DNA of 64,000 bases from Paracoccus aminovorans (lineage in GTDB: Bacteria > Pseudomonadota > Alphaproteobacteria > Rhodobacterales > Rhodobacteraceae): assembly GCF_900005615.1 (NCBI RefSeq), contig NZ_LN832562.1, positions 124,001 to 188,000 on the forward strand. The letters run 5' to 3'. The notes under the pieces were generated by a model. That model made no database searches and had not been told where the DNA came from. It was given only the letters and a program-made list of their open reading frames with translations. Below are positions 8,649-17,598 of the stretch, one piece after another; position 1 is the stretch's first letter; each line of letters begins with the position of its first letter. Made by a program: the position numbers and the translations under genes.

Positions 8649-9809
8649 ATGGCAGAGAACGAACCGCAGGACCGCACCATCGCGGCCGCCCATGGCGTCG
8701 GCGGGCGCGACCGCTTCGGCGCCATCGTGCCGCCGATCTATCTGAGCACCAGCTACGCCTTTGCCGGCTTCGACCGCACGCATGGCTACGACTATACCCG
8801 CGCCGGCAACCCCAGCCGCGACCTTCTGGCCGAGACCCTGGCCGGGCTGGAACATGGTGCCGGGGCGGTGGTGACCTCTTCGGGCATGGCGGCGCTGGAC
8901 CTGCTGCTGTCGCTGGTGCCGGCCGGTGGGCTGATCGTGGCGCCGCACGACTGCTACGGCGGCACCCAGCGGCTGCTGAACGCCCAGCGCGACCGCGGCG
9001 CCTTCCGCCTGGCGCTGGTCGATCCGGCCGACGCGGCCGCCATGGCCGCGGCGCTGGCCGAGCGGCCGGCGCTGCTGCTGATCGAGACGCCCAGCAACCC
9101 GCTGATGCGGGTGACCGACATCGCCGCGCTGGCGGCGCAGGCGCATGAGGCGGGGGCGAAGGTCGCGGTGGACAACACCTTCCTGTCGCCCGCCTTGCAG
9201 CAGCCCCTGCTGCTGGGGGCGGATTTCGTGGTGCATTCCACCACCAAATACCTGAACGGCCACTCGGACGTGCTGGGCGGCGCCGTCGTCGCCGCGCGGG
9301 CCGAGGACGCCGCTGCGCTGACGGAATGGGCGAACATCACCGGCAGCGTCGGTTCGCCCTTCGACGCCTTCCTGACCCTGCGCGGTGTCCGCACGCTGTT
9401 TGCCCGCATCGCCCAGCAGCAGGACAATGCCATGGGGGTGGCGCAGTTCCTGCACGACCATCCCGCGGTGGCGGCGGTGCATTACCCGGGCCTGCCCGAC
9501 GACCCCGGCCATGCGCTGGCCGCCCGCCAGCAGCGCGGGTTCGGCGCCATGCTCAGCTTCGAGCTGCGCGGCGGTCAGCCCGCGGTGCAGCGTTTCGTCG
9601 AGGCGGTCCGGGTCTTTACCCTGGCGGATTCGCTGGGCGGCGTCGAAAGCCTGATCGCGCATCCCGCGACCATGACCCATGTCAGCATGGGCGCCGAGGG
9701 CCGGCAGCGGGCCGGGATCGGCGACGGGCTGCTGCGGCTGTCGGTCGGGCTCGAGGATCCGCGCGACCTGCTGGACGGTCTGCGCGCGGGCTTTGCCGCG
9801 GCGGGCTGA
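8649..9809 (+). CDS. metB: Cystathionine gamma-synthase-type Cys/Met metabolism PLP enzyme
   Basis: 386 residues, the same length as E. coli MetB. It shows the family's features in order: PPIYLSTSYAF near the N-terminus, YDYTRAGNPSRDLLAETLA, the SGMAALDLLLSL segment, the YGGTQRL PLP-contact stretch, IETPSNPLMRVTDI, and STTKYLNGHSDVLGG with PLP-binding Lys200. The enzyme would couple an activated homoserine ester with cysteine to make cystathionine in methionine synthesis. Related cystathionine gamma-lyase or O-acetylhomoserine sulfhydrylase roles cannot be excluded by motif. AAGGAGG lies 5-6 nt before the ATG, a near-perfect ribosome binding site. A ChaC-type glutathione-degrading enzyme follows 92 bp later on the same strand, so both may serve sulfur amino acid supply. 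Confidence 0.9.
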   Translation: MAENEPQDRTIAAAHGVGGRDRFGAIVPPIYLSTSYAFAGFDRTHGYDYTRAGNPSRDLLAETLAGLEHGAGAVVTSSGMAALDLLLSLVPAGGLIVAPHDCYGGTQRLLNAQRDRGAFRLALVDPADAAAMAAALAERPALLLIETPSNPLMRVTDIAALAAQAHEAGAKVAVDNTFLSPALQQPLLLGADFVVHSTTKYLNGHSDVLGGAVVAARAEDAAALTEWANITGSVGSPFDAFLTLRGVRTLFARIAQQQDNAMGVAQFLHDHPAVAAVHYPGLPDDPGHALAARQQRGFGAMLSFELRGGQPAVQRFVEAVRVFTLADSLGGVESLIAHPATMTHVSMGAEGRQRAGIGDGLLRLSVGLEDPRDLLDGLRAGFAAAG

Positions 9810-9901
9810 CCGGCTGGCGGCGGGCGGCGGCCCGATTGGGGCTTGACCCGCGGCCGCTGCGAGAGGACCTCTGGCGGCAACCACCGCCTGCAGGAAGCCC
9901 G

Positions 9902-10594
9902 ATGACCCGTTCCCGTCCCATCATGCTGTCCCCCGGCCATGTCGCCCGGGTCGCCGCGGCCGAGGGGCCGCTGCACGATCCGCGCTGGCGCATGCTTTCG
10001 GACCCCGACCTGGACCTTCTGGCCGACCGGCTGACGCGGGACCGGCCGCGGCCGATCGCGGTCTTCGCCTATGGCTCGCTGATCTGGAACCCGGGCTTTG
10101 CCGTCGGTGCGCGACGCCGCGCCACGGCGATCGGCTGGCATCGCGACTTCTCAATCTCGCTCGAACATTTCCGCGGCTCGCCCGGGCGGCCCGGGCTGAT
10201 GCTGGCGCTGGCCTCGGGCGGCCGCTGCGAGGGGGTGGTGCTGGAGGTCGCCGCCGGCACCGAACCCGAATCGCTGCGCGCCATCCTGCGGCGCGAACTG
10301 GTCGCGCATGAGCTGGCGGCCAATGCCTGCTGGATCGAGATCGAGACCGACCGCGGCCGCGAGCCGGCGCTGACCTTCTACGCCGATCCGGTGGGCACCG
10401 AACTGGCCGAACTGACGGTCGAGGAACAGGCCCGGCGGCTGGCACGGGCCGCGGGGGCCGCGGGTTCGGGCGCGGAATATCTGCTGCGCACGGTCCAGGG
10501 CCTGGCGGAATTCGGCATCCACGACGACTATATCTGGACCTTGCAACAGCTCGTGGCCGAAGAGATCGAGGCGGATGGGACCGGGACGTCCTGA
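9902..10594 (+). CDS. ChaC-like gamma-glutamylcyclotransferase
   Basis: 230 residues. The ChaC hallmark VFAYGSLIWNPGF lies near residue 57, followed by RRATAIGWHRDFS and the segment GRCEGVVLEV. ChaC enzymes cleave glutathione to 5-oxoproline and Cys-Gly in the cytoplasm. The ATG at 9902 is preceded by AGGAAG. A longer open frame starting at 9326 only shadows metB in another frame. The position after metB on the same strand fits cysteine/methionine or glutathione turnover; the 92-bp gap allows cotranscription but does not prove it. Confidence 0.9.
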   Translation: MTRSRPIMLSPGHVARVAAAEGPLHDPRWRMLSDPDLDLLADRLTRDRPRPIAVFAYGSLIWNPGFAVGARRRATAIGWHRDFSISLEHFRGSPGRPGLMLALASGGRCEGVVLEVAAGTEPESLRAILRRELVAHELAANACWIEIETDRGREPALTFYADPVGTELAELTVEEQARRLARAAGAAGSGAEYLLRTVQGLAEFGIHDDYIWTLQQLVAEEIEADGTGTS

Positions 10595-10950
10595 CCGTCG
10601 CGCCGGCGATGGGTGCGCAAACGCGAACAGGCGCCGAAGCGGCCCGGCCTTGGCCCAGTCGGTGCGGCAAGCGGGCCGTGCCGGCAAACCGTTTCCCCGC
10701 CGCCGGCCGGCGGTATCCTTCGCTAAGAAGGACTGCGCCACCGCGCCGCTCGGTGGCGGCTGCTGCGGGCCGGGCCGTTCCTGCGCGGTCCTTGGCTGGC
10801 TGCGGGACAAGGATCTGAAAGGGGCATCGTCGCCCAGACCGTTCCGGAGCCGATGGAAACCGGGTGCTGCGGTCGGCTTGAGGCGGGCTTTCCGGATTCC
10901 TTGCCCGCTCCGTCCGGTCGCGCACCAAGTTTTCGGCAGCCTGCCAGGCC
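10595..10950. other. Convergent intergenic region between chaC-like gene and otsA
   Basis: No gene is evident. A 7-bp inverted repeat, gccaccg (10737-10743) and cggtggc (10751-10757), lies in the middle and might serve as a weak bidirectional stop, but it lacks a T tract. Confidence 0.4.
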
Positions 10951-12342
10951 CTATCCCGTCGGCCCGCCCGTTCGTTCGAGCTGCGCCAGATAGTCGTCCG
11001 ACCAGTCGAACACGTCGTAGCGCCGCAGGACGTCGGCCAGCAACCCGTGCATCTCGCGCCGCTCGTCCAGCGGCATCGACACGGCGCGGGCGATGGCGTT
11101 GGCGATCATCTCCTCGTCATAGGGATTGACCAGCACCGCGCCTTCGCCCAGTTCGGCGGCGGCGCCCGCAAAGCGCGACAGCACCAGCACGCCCGGGTCC
11201 TCGGGGTCCTGCGCCGCGACATATTCCTTGGCGACCAGGTTCATGCCGTCGCGCATCGGCGTGACCAGCGCCAGCCGCGCCATGCGATAGAGCGCCGCCA
11301 GGATCTGCTGCGAAAACGCCCGGTTCACATAGCGCACCGGCGACCAGTCCAGACGCCCCAGCTGGCCGTTGATATTGCCGGCAAGCTCGGCGACCTCGCG
11401 CCCCAGCGCCTCGTATTCGGCGACGCCGGCGCGGGACTGCGGCGTCACCTGCAGATAGGTGGTGCGCCCCAGCCAGGCCGGGTTCCCTTCGAGGAAGCGG
11501 CGATAGGCGGCCATGCGCTGCGGCAGGCCCTTGGTATAGTCCAGCCGGTCCACGCCCACGATCAGGGTCCGGCCTTCGAGCGAGTCGCGGAACTTGCGCA
11601 TGGCGACGTTGCGCACCGCGTTGCGGGCGGTGCGGGCAAAGCCCTCGGCGTCGATGCTGATCGGGAAATGACCCAGCCGGAAGCGCCGCCCGCCCGCTTC
11701 GTGCAGTCCCTCGCCGCCGGGGACGGGGCGCGCGATGCCGCTGCGGCGCAGGCACAGGCTGAAGTTCTCGACATCCGCCTCGGTCTGGAAGCCCAGCAGG
11801 TCGTAGGCGGTCATCTCGTGCAGCAGCTGCTCGCCCACCGGCAGCGTCAGATAGACGTCGGGTGCCGGCCAGGGGATGTGCATGAAGAAGCCGATGCGGT
11901 TCTTCAGCCCCATGCGCCGCAGCTCGGCCGCCAGCGGGATCATGTGATAGTCGTGGATCCAGATCAGGTCGTCCGGCCGCACCAGCGGCGCCAGACGCTC
12001 GGCGAAGAAGCGGTTGACCCGGAAATAGCCGGCGGCGTCGCGGCGGCTGTAGTCGGTCAGATCGATGCGGTAATGGCACAGCGGCCAGAGCACGCTGTTG
12101 GCGAGGCCCTGGTAGTATTCCGCCAGGTCGCGCTGCATGAGATCGGTCAGCGCATAGGTGATCGGGCCCTCTTCGCGCCGGATCAGCGGGCCGGGCTCGC
12201 GGTCGCCCGAGGAATTCCCCGACCAGCCCATCCAGACGCCGCCGCGGTCGCGCAGCGCGGCATGGACCGCCACCGCAAGCCCGCCCTGCGGCGGGCGGTC
12301 GGGCGAGGGCACCCGGTTCGACACCACGATGAGCCGGCTCAC
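10951..12342 (-). CDS. otsA: Alpha,alpha-trehalose-phosphate synthase (UDP-forming)
   Basis: 463 residues, a GT20-family glycosyltransferase close in length to E. coli OtsA (474). It has the N-terminal [10 protein letters not shown], the conserved [43 protein letters not shown], and the donor-site region [18 protein letters not shown]. It would make trehalose-6-phosphate from UDP-glucose and glucose-6-phosphate. The start is a GTG at 12342 that overlaps the stop of the upstream GH15 gene (GTGA, 4 bp), implying translational coupling. An in-frame extension far upstream is just the GH15 gene read in another frame. It is the last gene of otsB-GH15-otsA; trehalose is a common osmoprotectant. Confidence 0.96.
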   Translation of the reverse strand: MSRLIVVSNRVPSPDRPPQGGLAVAVHAALRDRGGVWMGWSGNSSGDREPGPLIRREEGPITYALTDLMQRDLAEYYQGLANSVLWPLCHYRIDLTDYSRRDAAGYFRVNRFFAERLAPLVRPDDLIWIHDYHMIPLAAELRRMGLKNRIGFFMHIPWPAPDVYLTLPVGEQLLHEMTAYDLLGFQTEADVENFSLCLRRSGIARPVPGGEGLHEAGGRRFRLGHFPISIDAEGFARTARNAVRNVAMRKFRDSLEGRTLIVGVDRLDYTKGLPQRMAAYRRFLEGNPAWLGRTTYLQVTPQSRAGVAEYEALGREVAELAGNINGQLGRLDWSPVRYVNRAFSQQILAALYRMARLALVTPMRDGMNLVAKEYVAAQDPEDPGVLVLSRFAGAAAELGEGAVLVNPYDEEMIANAIARAVSMPLDERREMHGLLADVLRRYDVFDWSDDYLAQLERTGGPTG

Positions 12343-14153
12343 AGCACGTCCTCCCACCGCCGCGACAGCGCCATGGCGGTGTTGATCAGCCCGACCATGG
12401 AATAGGTCTGCGGAAAATTGCCCCACAGCTCGCCGCTTTCGACATGCACCCCCTCGGAGAGCAGGCCCAGGTGGTTGCGGCGCGACAGGATGTCGTCGAA
12501 GATGCCGCGCGCCTCGTCGCCGCGGCCGGTGCGGACCAGCGCGTCGATCAGCCAGAAGGTGCAGGCGGTGAAGGCGGTTTCCGGGGCGCCGAAATCGTCG
12601 GGGCGGCGATAGCGGTAAAGATGGTTGCCGAAGCGCAGGTCGGCTTCGCAAGCGGCGACGGTGGCCAGGAAACGCGGGTCCTCGGCGGCGATGAAGCCGG
12701 TCTGCGCCATCAGAAGCAGGCTCGCGTCGACCTCGTCGCCGCCGAACGTGGCGACGAAGCAGCCGCGGTCGTGGTTCCAGCCCTGCTCCAGGATCGCGGA
12801 GCGGATCCGCTCGGCGCTGGCCCGCCAGCGCGCCTCGTCCGGGGTCAGCCCCAGCTTGCGGGCGATGCGCGCCAGCCGGTCGCAGGCCGCCCAGCACATC
12901 AGCGCGGAATGGGTATGGATCTCGGCCCGGGTGCGGAACTCCCACAGCCCGGCATCGGGCTGGTTCCAGCGGGCCTCGGCCTCGGCCCCCAGCCGTTCCA
13001 GGCGGCGGAACAGTCCCTCGTCGCCCATGTCCGGCAGCCGCTCGTCGAAGAAGCACTGGATCGCGGCCAAGATCACCGAGCCGTAGCCGTCGTTCTGCAC
13101 CTGCGTCCAGGCGGCGTTGCCGCGCCGCACCGGGCCGAGGCCGCGATAGCCGGGCAGGCCCGGCACGATATGCTCGTCCAGGCTGCGTTCCAGCCCCAGC
13201 CCGAACAGCGGCTGCATATAGCCGCTCTCCGAACCCGCCGCCAGGTTCGAGACATAGACCAGATAGTTCTCCATCGTCCGGGTCGCGTTCAGGCTGTTGA
13301 GCGCCTGCACGGTGAAATAGGAATCCCGCAGCCAGCAGCAGCGATAGTCCCAGGTCCGGCCGCTGGCGCCGTATTCCGGGATCGAGGTGGTCAGCGCCGC
13401 GACGATGGCCCCGGTTTCCTCGTTCGAGCACAGTTTCAGCGTGATCGCGGCCCGGATCACCACCTCCTGGAAATCGGCCGGCAGCGCCAGGCTGCGCACC
13501 CAATCCAGCCAATAGCGCCTTGTGTCGCGCAGGAATCTGCGCGCGATGGCCATGGGGTGGTCCGACAGGCTTTCGTCGGGCCCCAGGATGAAGGCCAGCG
13601 GATGCTCCAGCAGGAAGGGCGTTTCGGACAGCACGTATTCCACCGGCGCGTCGGTGGTCAGCCGCATCAACTGCGGACCCAGCACATAGCGGACATGATT
13701 GGTCCCGCGCGTCACCTCGGGCCGCTGCAGCCCGTAGTCGAAGCGCGGCCGCAACGACACGGTCAGCCGCGGCGTCCCCGACAGCGGCTCGACGATGCGC
13801 ACCACGGAATGGCCGCGAAAGATGCGGCCCGCCATGACAAAGCGCGGGGCGAAGTCGATGATCCGCGCCCGGTTGCCCTCGTCGTCGGTCAGGATGGTTT
13901 CCAGCACGGCGGTGTTGCGCTGGTAGCTCTGGCTGCTGTCGCGCTGCCCGGACAGCCGGAACCGCCAGCAGCCGTCGCCATCGCCCTCGCCCTCGCCGGC
14001 GCCCAGAAGGCCGCAGAAGACCGGGTCGCCGTCCATGCGCGGCGCGCACATCCAGTCCAGCCCGCCCTGGTCGTCGATCAGCGCGGCAAGGCCGGCATTG
14101 CCGATGATGCCACGGTCAAGGTTCGGTGTCGCGGCGGGTGCCTGCGCTGTCAT
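12339..14153 (-). CDS. GH15 family glycoside hydrolase (glucoamylase/trehalase-like)
   Basis: 604 residues. The N-terminal IIGNAGLAALIDDQGGLDWMC and DGDPVFCGLL are characteristic of bacterial GH15 proteins found with trehalose genes. The central WDYRCCWLRDSYFTVQALN is the (alpha/alpha)6-barrel signature, and FRTRAEIHTHSALMCWAA follows. Relatives hydrolyse trehalose or alpha-glucans. In this operon a trehalase would oppose OtsA/OtsB, so it may control trehalose level or act on another glucan. It overlaps otsB by 4 bp at its start (ATGA) and otsA by 4 bp at its end. There is no signal peptide, so it is probably cytoplasmic. Confidence 0.92.
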   Translation of the reverse strand: MTAQAPAATPNLDRGIIGNAGLAALIDDQGGLDWMCAPRMDGDPVFCGLLGAGEGEGDGDGCWRFRLSGQRDSSQSYQRNTAVLETILTDDEGNRARIIDFAPRFVMAGRIFRGHSVVRIVEPLSGTPRLTVSLRPRFDYGLQRPEVTRGTNHVRYVLGPQLMRLTTDAPVEYVLSETPFLLEHPLAFILGPDESLSDHPMAIARRFLRDTRRYWLDWVRSLALPADFQEVVIRAAITLKLCSNEETGAIVAALTTSIPEYGASGRTWDYRCCWLRDSYFTVQALNSLNATRTMENYLVYVSNLAAGSESGYMQPLFGLGLERSLDEHIVPGLPGYRGLGPVRRGNAAWTQVQNDGYGSVILAAIQCFFDERLPDMGDEGLFRRLERLGAEAEARWNQPDAGLWEFRTRAEIHTHSALMCWAACDRLARIARKLGLTPDEARWRASAERIRSAILEQGWNHDRGCFVATFGGDEVDASLLLMAQTGFIAAEDPRFLATVAACEADLRFGNHLYRYRRPDDFGAPETAFTACTFWLIDALVRTGRGDEARGIFDDILSRRNHLGLLSEGVHVESGELWGNFPQTYSMVGLINTAMALSRRWEDVL

Positions 14154-15013
14154 CCGGTCATTCCTCTCAGCCAGGACCGGAAGGCCCCGGGCGTTTCAAT
14201 TCCCGTCGAGGCCGCGCTGCGGGCCAGCGCCTCTTCGGGGCCGACGCGCACGGACAGCCCGCCCAAGGCGTTGACGGCCCGGAACATCGCCTCGTCGGTC
14301 AGATCGTCCCCCGCAGCGACGGGGTAGCGGCCCTGAAACGGCGCAGAGCCCATAAGGTTCCTGACGATCATGCCCTTATCCTGGCCGGCCGGGCCCAGTT
14401 CGACCACGCATTTGCCGTCGCGCAGGCGATGGCCGGTCCCGGCCAGAGCCAGGGCCTCGGCCATGATCCGGGCCACGGCGTCGCGCTGTTCCGGGGCTTG
14501 ACGGTAATGCAGCGCGAAGGCGCGGCCCTTGTCCTCGAACAGCACCCCCGGCAGTGGCAGCGCCCGGTCCCGGGCCAGGTCCTGCGCTGCGCGGAACGCC
14601 GCCGCATCGCCCGTGCCCGGCGGCGGCGGCAACAAGTGTCCGGCCAGGCTGGGCGACGGGCGCAGCTCGGCCCCGTGCAGCCCGGCGACGGTGAAGCGCT
14701 GTTCGGGGAAAAGCTCGTCCACGAACTCGACCGCACGCCCGGTGACCAGCGCCAGCGCGCCCGAGACCATGCGTTCGAGCCGGACCAGCATCCCGGCCAG
14801 CCCGCCTTCGGGGCTGACCGCGTCGGGCCGCGCGGCAAGGTCGAGCAGCGTGCCGTCGAGGTCGAGAAAGAAGGCCCAGGTGGCGGGCGCGGGCAGGGGG
14901 GGCGGGGCGTCTCCGGCGCCGCGGAAGGGCGGGCGGGGGGCCATGTCATGCGAAGCGCAGGGCGACGGGCCGCCATCGGCCTGCAAGGCCGTGTTTCGGT
15001 CGTTTGTCGTCAT
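14150..15013 (-). CDS. otsB: Trehalose-6-phosphate phosphatase
   Basis: 287 residues, a HAD-superfamily phosphatase. Motif I is FFLDLDGTLLDLA (nucleophile and acid/base Asp), followed by the cap region VAGLHGAELRPSP, a lysine region with VVELGPAGQDKG, and motif IV AGDDLTDEAMF. It dephosphorylates trehalose-6-P. The ATG at 15013 (MTTNDRN) was chosen because the frame further upstream has no family similarity; the ribosome binding site is weak. The first 40 residues are low-complexity and Pro/Gly-rich, longer than usual, so a later start is possible. First gene of the trehalose operon. Confidence 0.93.
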   Translation of the reverse strand: MTTNDRNTALQADGGPSPCASHDMAPRPPFRGAGDAPPPLPAPATWAFFLDLDGTLLDLAARPDAVSPEGGLAGMLVRLERMVSGALALVTGRAVEFVDELFPEQRFTVAGLHGAELRPSPSLAGHLLPPPPGTGDAAAFRAAQDLARDRALPLPGVLFEDKGRAFALHYRQAPEQRDAVARIMAEALALAGTGHRLRDGKCVVELGPAGQDKGMIVRNLMGSAPFQGRYPVAAGDDLTDEAMFRAVNALGGLSVRVGPEEALARSAASTGIETPGAFRSWLRGMTG

Positions 15014-15997
15014 GGGGCGGAACTTAGGGAGGAATGCCGCCGGATGCAAACCCCGCGGTTCACTCGGGCGCCGAGAAGCAGGGCGATCCGGTTCGTCCTG
15101 CGGCGGGCCGTCGCGCGTGCAATGAAGGCCACGCATCGTTTTTGACAACAGCAATTCCCTTCGCGACCAGCGGCGATCCAGCAGCATCTCTGCATGGGCG
15201 GTGCGCAGCGTGACGCCCGACAACGCCGGGACGAGGCGGTGTCGAAACGCGGTCAGGCGGCCACAGAACATCTTGGCGCCGAATTAACCTGCGACAGCTC
15301 CACTCAGGTTTTCCGGAGCGTCGTTCGGCGGAAATGCCTTTCGTCAGGCCTGAGGATTCCGAGGTTTGACTCCGCCTTGGCCGTTTTCCTGCAGGCCTCG
15401 ACCGGACGGCCCGGCATCCGAACGCGTGCAAGCTTTCTGACCGCTGGCGCGCCCGGAATGTTCTGCGGCGAGGTGGGCCGTCGCAGGCTCAAGGACGCGC
15501 CCATACGGACCGGGGGCGTTCGGCAAAGGGCTGCTTGGTCCACCGTCCGCCAGGAGGGAGTGAATGCTGGCTATCGGGCCGCTCCCATGCGGTTTCGGAC
15601 GTTCAAAACGCGGCGCGCGCCAAGCACCCATGGCGAACTGGTCGCGGGCCGCAAACCGTTCCCGCAGGTTGCGGCTAGCCTGCCCGAAGCCGCGGATCGC
15701 CAGATGGATCGGCTTGGCCGCAGCCTCGTCCGCTGGGAACGAGCCGTGCGTCTTGACGGACGGAACCCGCGGCTCAGGCTGTCGATGGCGTCGGTCGTAT
15801 GGACCGGCTTGCGCTTCCGAGGCGTTTCGACCTCCTCCCTCAGGCTCGATACCCTGCTTTGCGCAAGCCCTTTTTCAGGGCATCCCAGGACGCGATGGTG
15901 TTGCAGATGGATGCCGGGCCCGGGACACGCATCATCGGGGCCGATCGCCGGTCCGGCCTGCGGACCGGCGCAAGGGGCGCGCGGGAACCGGGACCAG
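15014..15997. other. Long intergenic region without recognisable gene
   Basis: About 980 bp between the otsB start and the stop of a minus-strand SDR gene. Several open frames of 60-120 codons occur on both strands but lack starts with ribosome binding sites and family motifs. The promoter of the trehalose operon should lie at the left end, but no clear -35/-10 pair was found. It may hold decayed genes. Confidence 0.4.
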
Positions 15998-16750
15998 CTA
16001 TTGGGCCAGAAAGCCGCCGTCGATCACCAGCTCGGTGCCGGTGATGTAGGAAGCCTCGTCCGAGGCCAGGAACAGCGCGGCATTCGCGATCTCGTCCTCG
16101 CGCGCGAACCGACCCATCGGATAGAGGTCCAGCAGCCGCTCGCGCGTCCCCGGCGTTTGCTCGAACAGCCGCGCCACCAGGGGCGTTTCGCAGTGGCCGG
16201 GGCAGAGCACATTCACCCGGATCGGCAGCCGGGCGTATTTCAGTGCCACGTTGCGCGAAAACGACAGCAGCGCGGATTTCGATGCCGCATAGGCGCAGCT
16301 CAGCGACCGCCCGGTGAAGCTGGTGATCGAGCCGAACAGCACCACCGCGCCGCCGCCGGCCCGCTCGATTTCCGGCAGGGCGTGCTTGCAGGTCAGGAAC
16401 ACGCCCTTGAGGTTGATGTCCATCAGCCGGTCCCAGTCCGCCTCGGCCATCGAGACCGGGTCGCCGTTGATGGTGATGCCCGCCGCCGCGACCACGGTGT
16501 CCAGCCGGCCGAAGCGCGCCACCGTCCCGGCCACCGCGGCGGCGAGGCTGTCGCTTTGCGTGACATCGGCCTGAAGCGCGATGGCGCTGCCGCCGGCGCC
16601 GGCGATTTCCGCCGCCACCCGCTGCGCCGCCGCCAGGTCCAGGTCGGCCAGCGCCACGCTGGCGCCTTCGCGCGCCATGCGCCGCGCCGTGGCTGCACCA
16701 AGCCCCGAGGCCCCGCCGGTCAGAAATACGGTCTTTCCCGTCATGCGCAT
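15998..16750 (-). CDS. Short-chain dehydrogenase/reductase (SDR), first copy
   Basis: 250 residues, a classical SDR. The cofactor motif TGGASGLG is at the N-terminus, the D(V/I)-type contact LQADVTQ follows, then AAAGI in place of NNAG, the catalytic Ser in LFGSITSFTG and the Tyr/Lys pair in YAASK. The C-terminus ITGTELVIDGGFLAQ is typical. It oxidises or reduces a small alcohol/ketone with NAD(P). Two starts are possible, 16750 (MRMTG) and 16744 (MTGKTVFLTGG); the second fits the family better, the first spaces better from upstream. It lies 4 nt after a second SDR and is the last gene of the minus-strand arm of the IclR locus. Confidence 0.9.
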   Translation of the reverse strand: MRMTGKTVFLTGGASGLGAATARRMAREGASVALADLDLAAAQRVAAEIAGAGGSAIALQADVTQSDSLAAAVAGTVARFGRLDTVVAAAGITINGDPVSMAEADWDRLMDINLKGVFLTCKHALPEIERAGGGAVVLFGSITSFTGRSLSCAYAASKSALLSFSRNVALKYARLPIRVNVLCPGHCETPLVARLFEQTPGTRERLLDLYPMGRFAREDEIANAALFLASDEASYITGTELVIDGGFLAQ

Positions 16751-16754
16751 CCCG

Positions 16755-17579
16755 TCACCCCGCCACCGTCAGGTCGATTTCGTCCAGGTCGAAAAGCACG
16801 CGCCCCTCCTTGCCGCCGGCCATGCGGATCACCTCTCCAGTGACATGGCCGCTGAGCCGGTTCGAGGCGAGGAAGGTCGCCATGGCGGCGATGTCCTCGG
16901 GCTGCCCGAACCGGCGCAGCGAGGCGGTCTGAAGCACCCGGCGCATCGCCTCGGCATCCTGCAGCTTGTTCCGGATCATCGGCGTGACCACGAAGCCCGG
17001 CGCGATGGCGTTGACGCGGCCGCGCGGGGCGATGCGCACGATCTCGTCCTTGAGCGTGGGCGTCAGGCCCTGCACCATTGCGGCCTTGGCGGCGGCATAG
17101 TCGGCATGGCCGGGCTGGCCCCAGACCCCGGACATCGACCCGATCAGCACCACCGACGGGTCGGAGACGCCCGAAACCTCGAGCCCCTGCAAAAACCGCC
17201 GCAGCGTCAGGAACGAGGCCGTCAGGTTGGCGGTCAGCGTGCCGTTCCATTGCTCCAGCGTCATCCGGGCCATCGGCACCGGGGTTTCGACCAGCATTCC
17301 GGCGTTGCAGATCAGCACGTCGGCCGGGCCGAGGTCGCGCTCCATGCGGTCGAACATGGTCTCGACGTCCTCGGGCCGGGTCAGGTCGGCCTGGACCGGG
17401 TAGCAGCCGGCTTTCTGGAAGACCGGCTCGGCGGCCAGCGCCTCGACGCTGTCGCGCGAGCGGTTGTAGTGCAGCGCCACCCTCGCACCGCCTTCGGCCA
17501 GCATCCGGGCCGTGGCGGCGCCGATGGCGCCCGAAGCGCCGGTGACCAGCGCGGTCCGGCCGGAAAGACAAGGATCCAT
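16755..17579 (-). CDS. Short-chain dehydrogenase/reductase (SDR), second copy
   Basis: 274 residues with the SDR motifs TGASGAIG, VLICNAGM, LIGSMSGVWG (catalytic Ser) and YAAAK (catalytic Tyr/Lys). Compared with the adjacent SDR it has an extra C-terminal tail after the VTGEVIRMAGG region, ending in an acidic FDLDEIDL segment. GGAGGAATT lies upstream of the ATG. It is cotranscribed between the FAD oxidase (19-nt gap) and the other SDR (4-nt gap). Two SDRs plus an oxidase suggest a short oxidative route for a hydroxy- or amino-alcohol; the substrate is not deducible. Confidence 0.9.
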   Translation of the reverse strand: MDPCLSGRTALVTGASGAIGAATARMLAEGGARVALHYNRSRDSVEALAAEPVFQKAGCYPVQADLTRPEDVETMFDRMERDLGPADVLICNAGMLVETPVPMARMTLEQWNGTLTANLTASFLTLRRFLQGLEVSGVSDPSVVLIGSMSGVWGQPGHADYAAAKAAMVQGLTPTLKDEIVRIAPRGRVNAIAPGFVVTPMIRNKLQDAEAMRRVLQTASLRRFGQPEDIAAMATFLASNRLSGHVTGEVIRMAGGKEGRVLFDLDEIDLTVAG

Positions 17580-17598
17580 GACAATTCCTCCGTTCAGA

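Noticed and set aside
12444..14327. Plus-strand open frame of 627 codons
   Set aside because: Complement of the GH15 gene, which is supported by motifs and operon overlaps.
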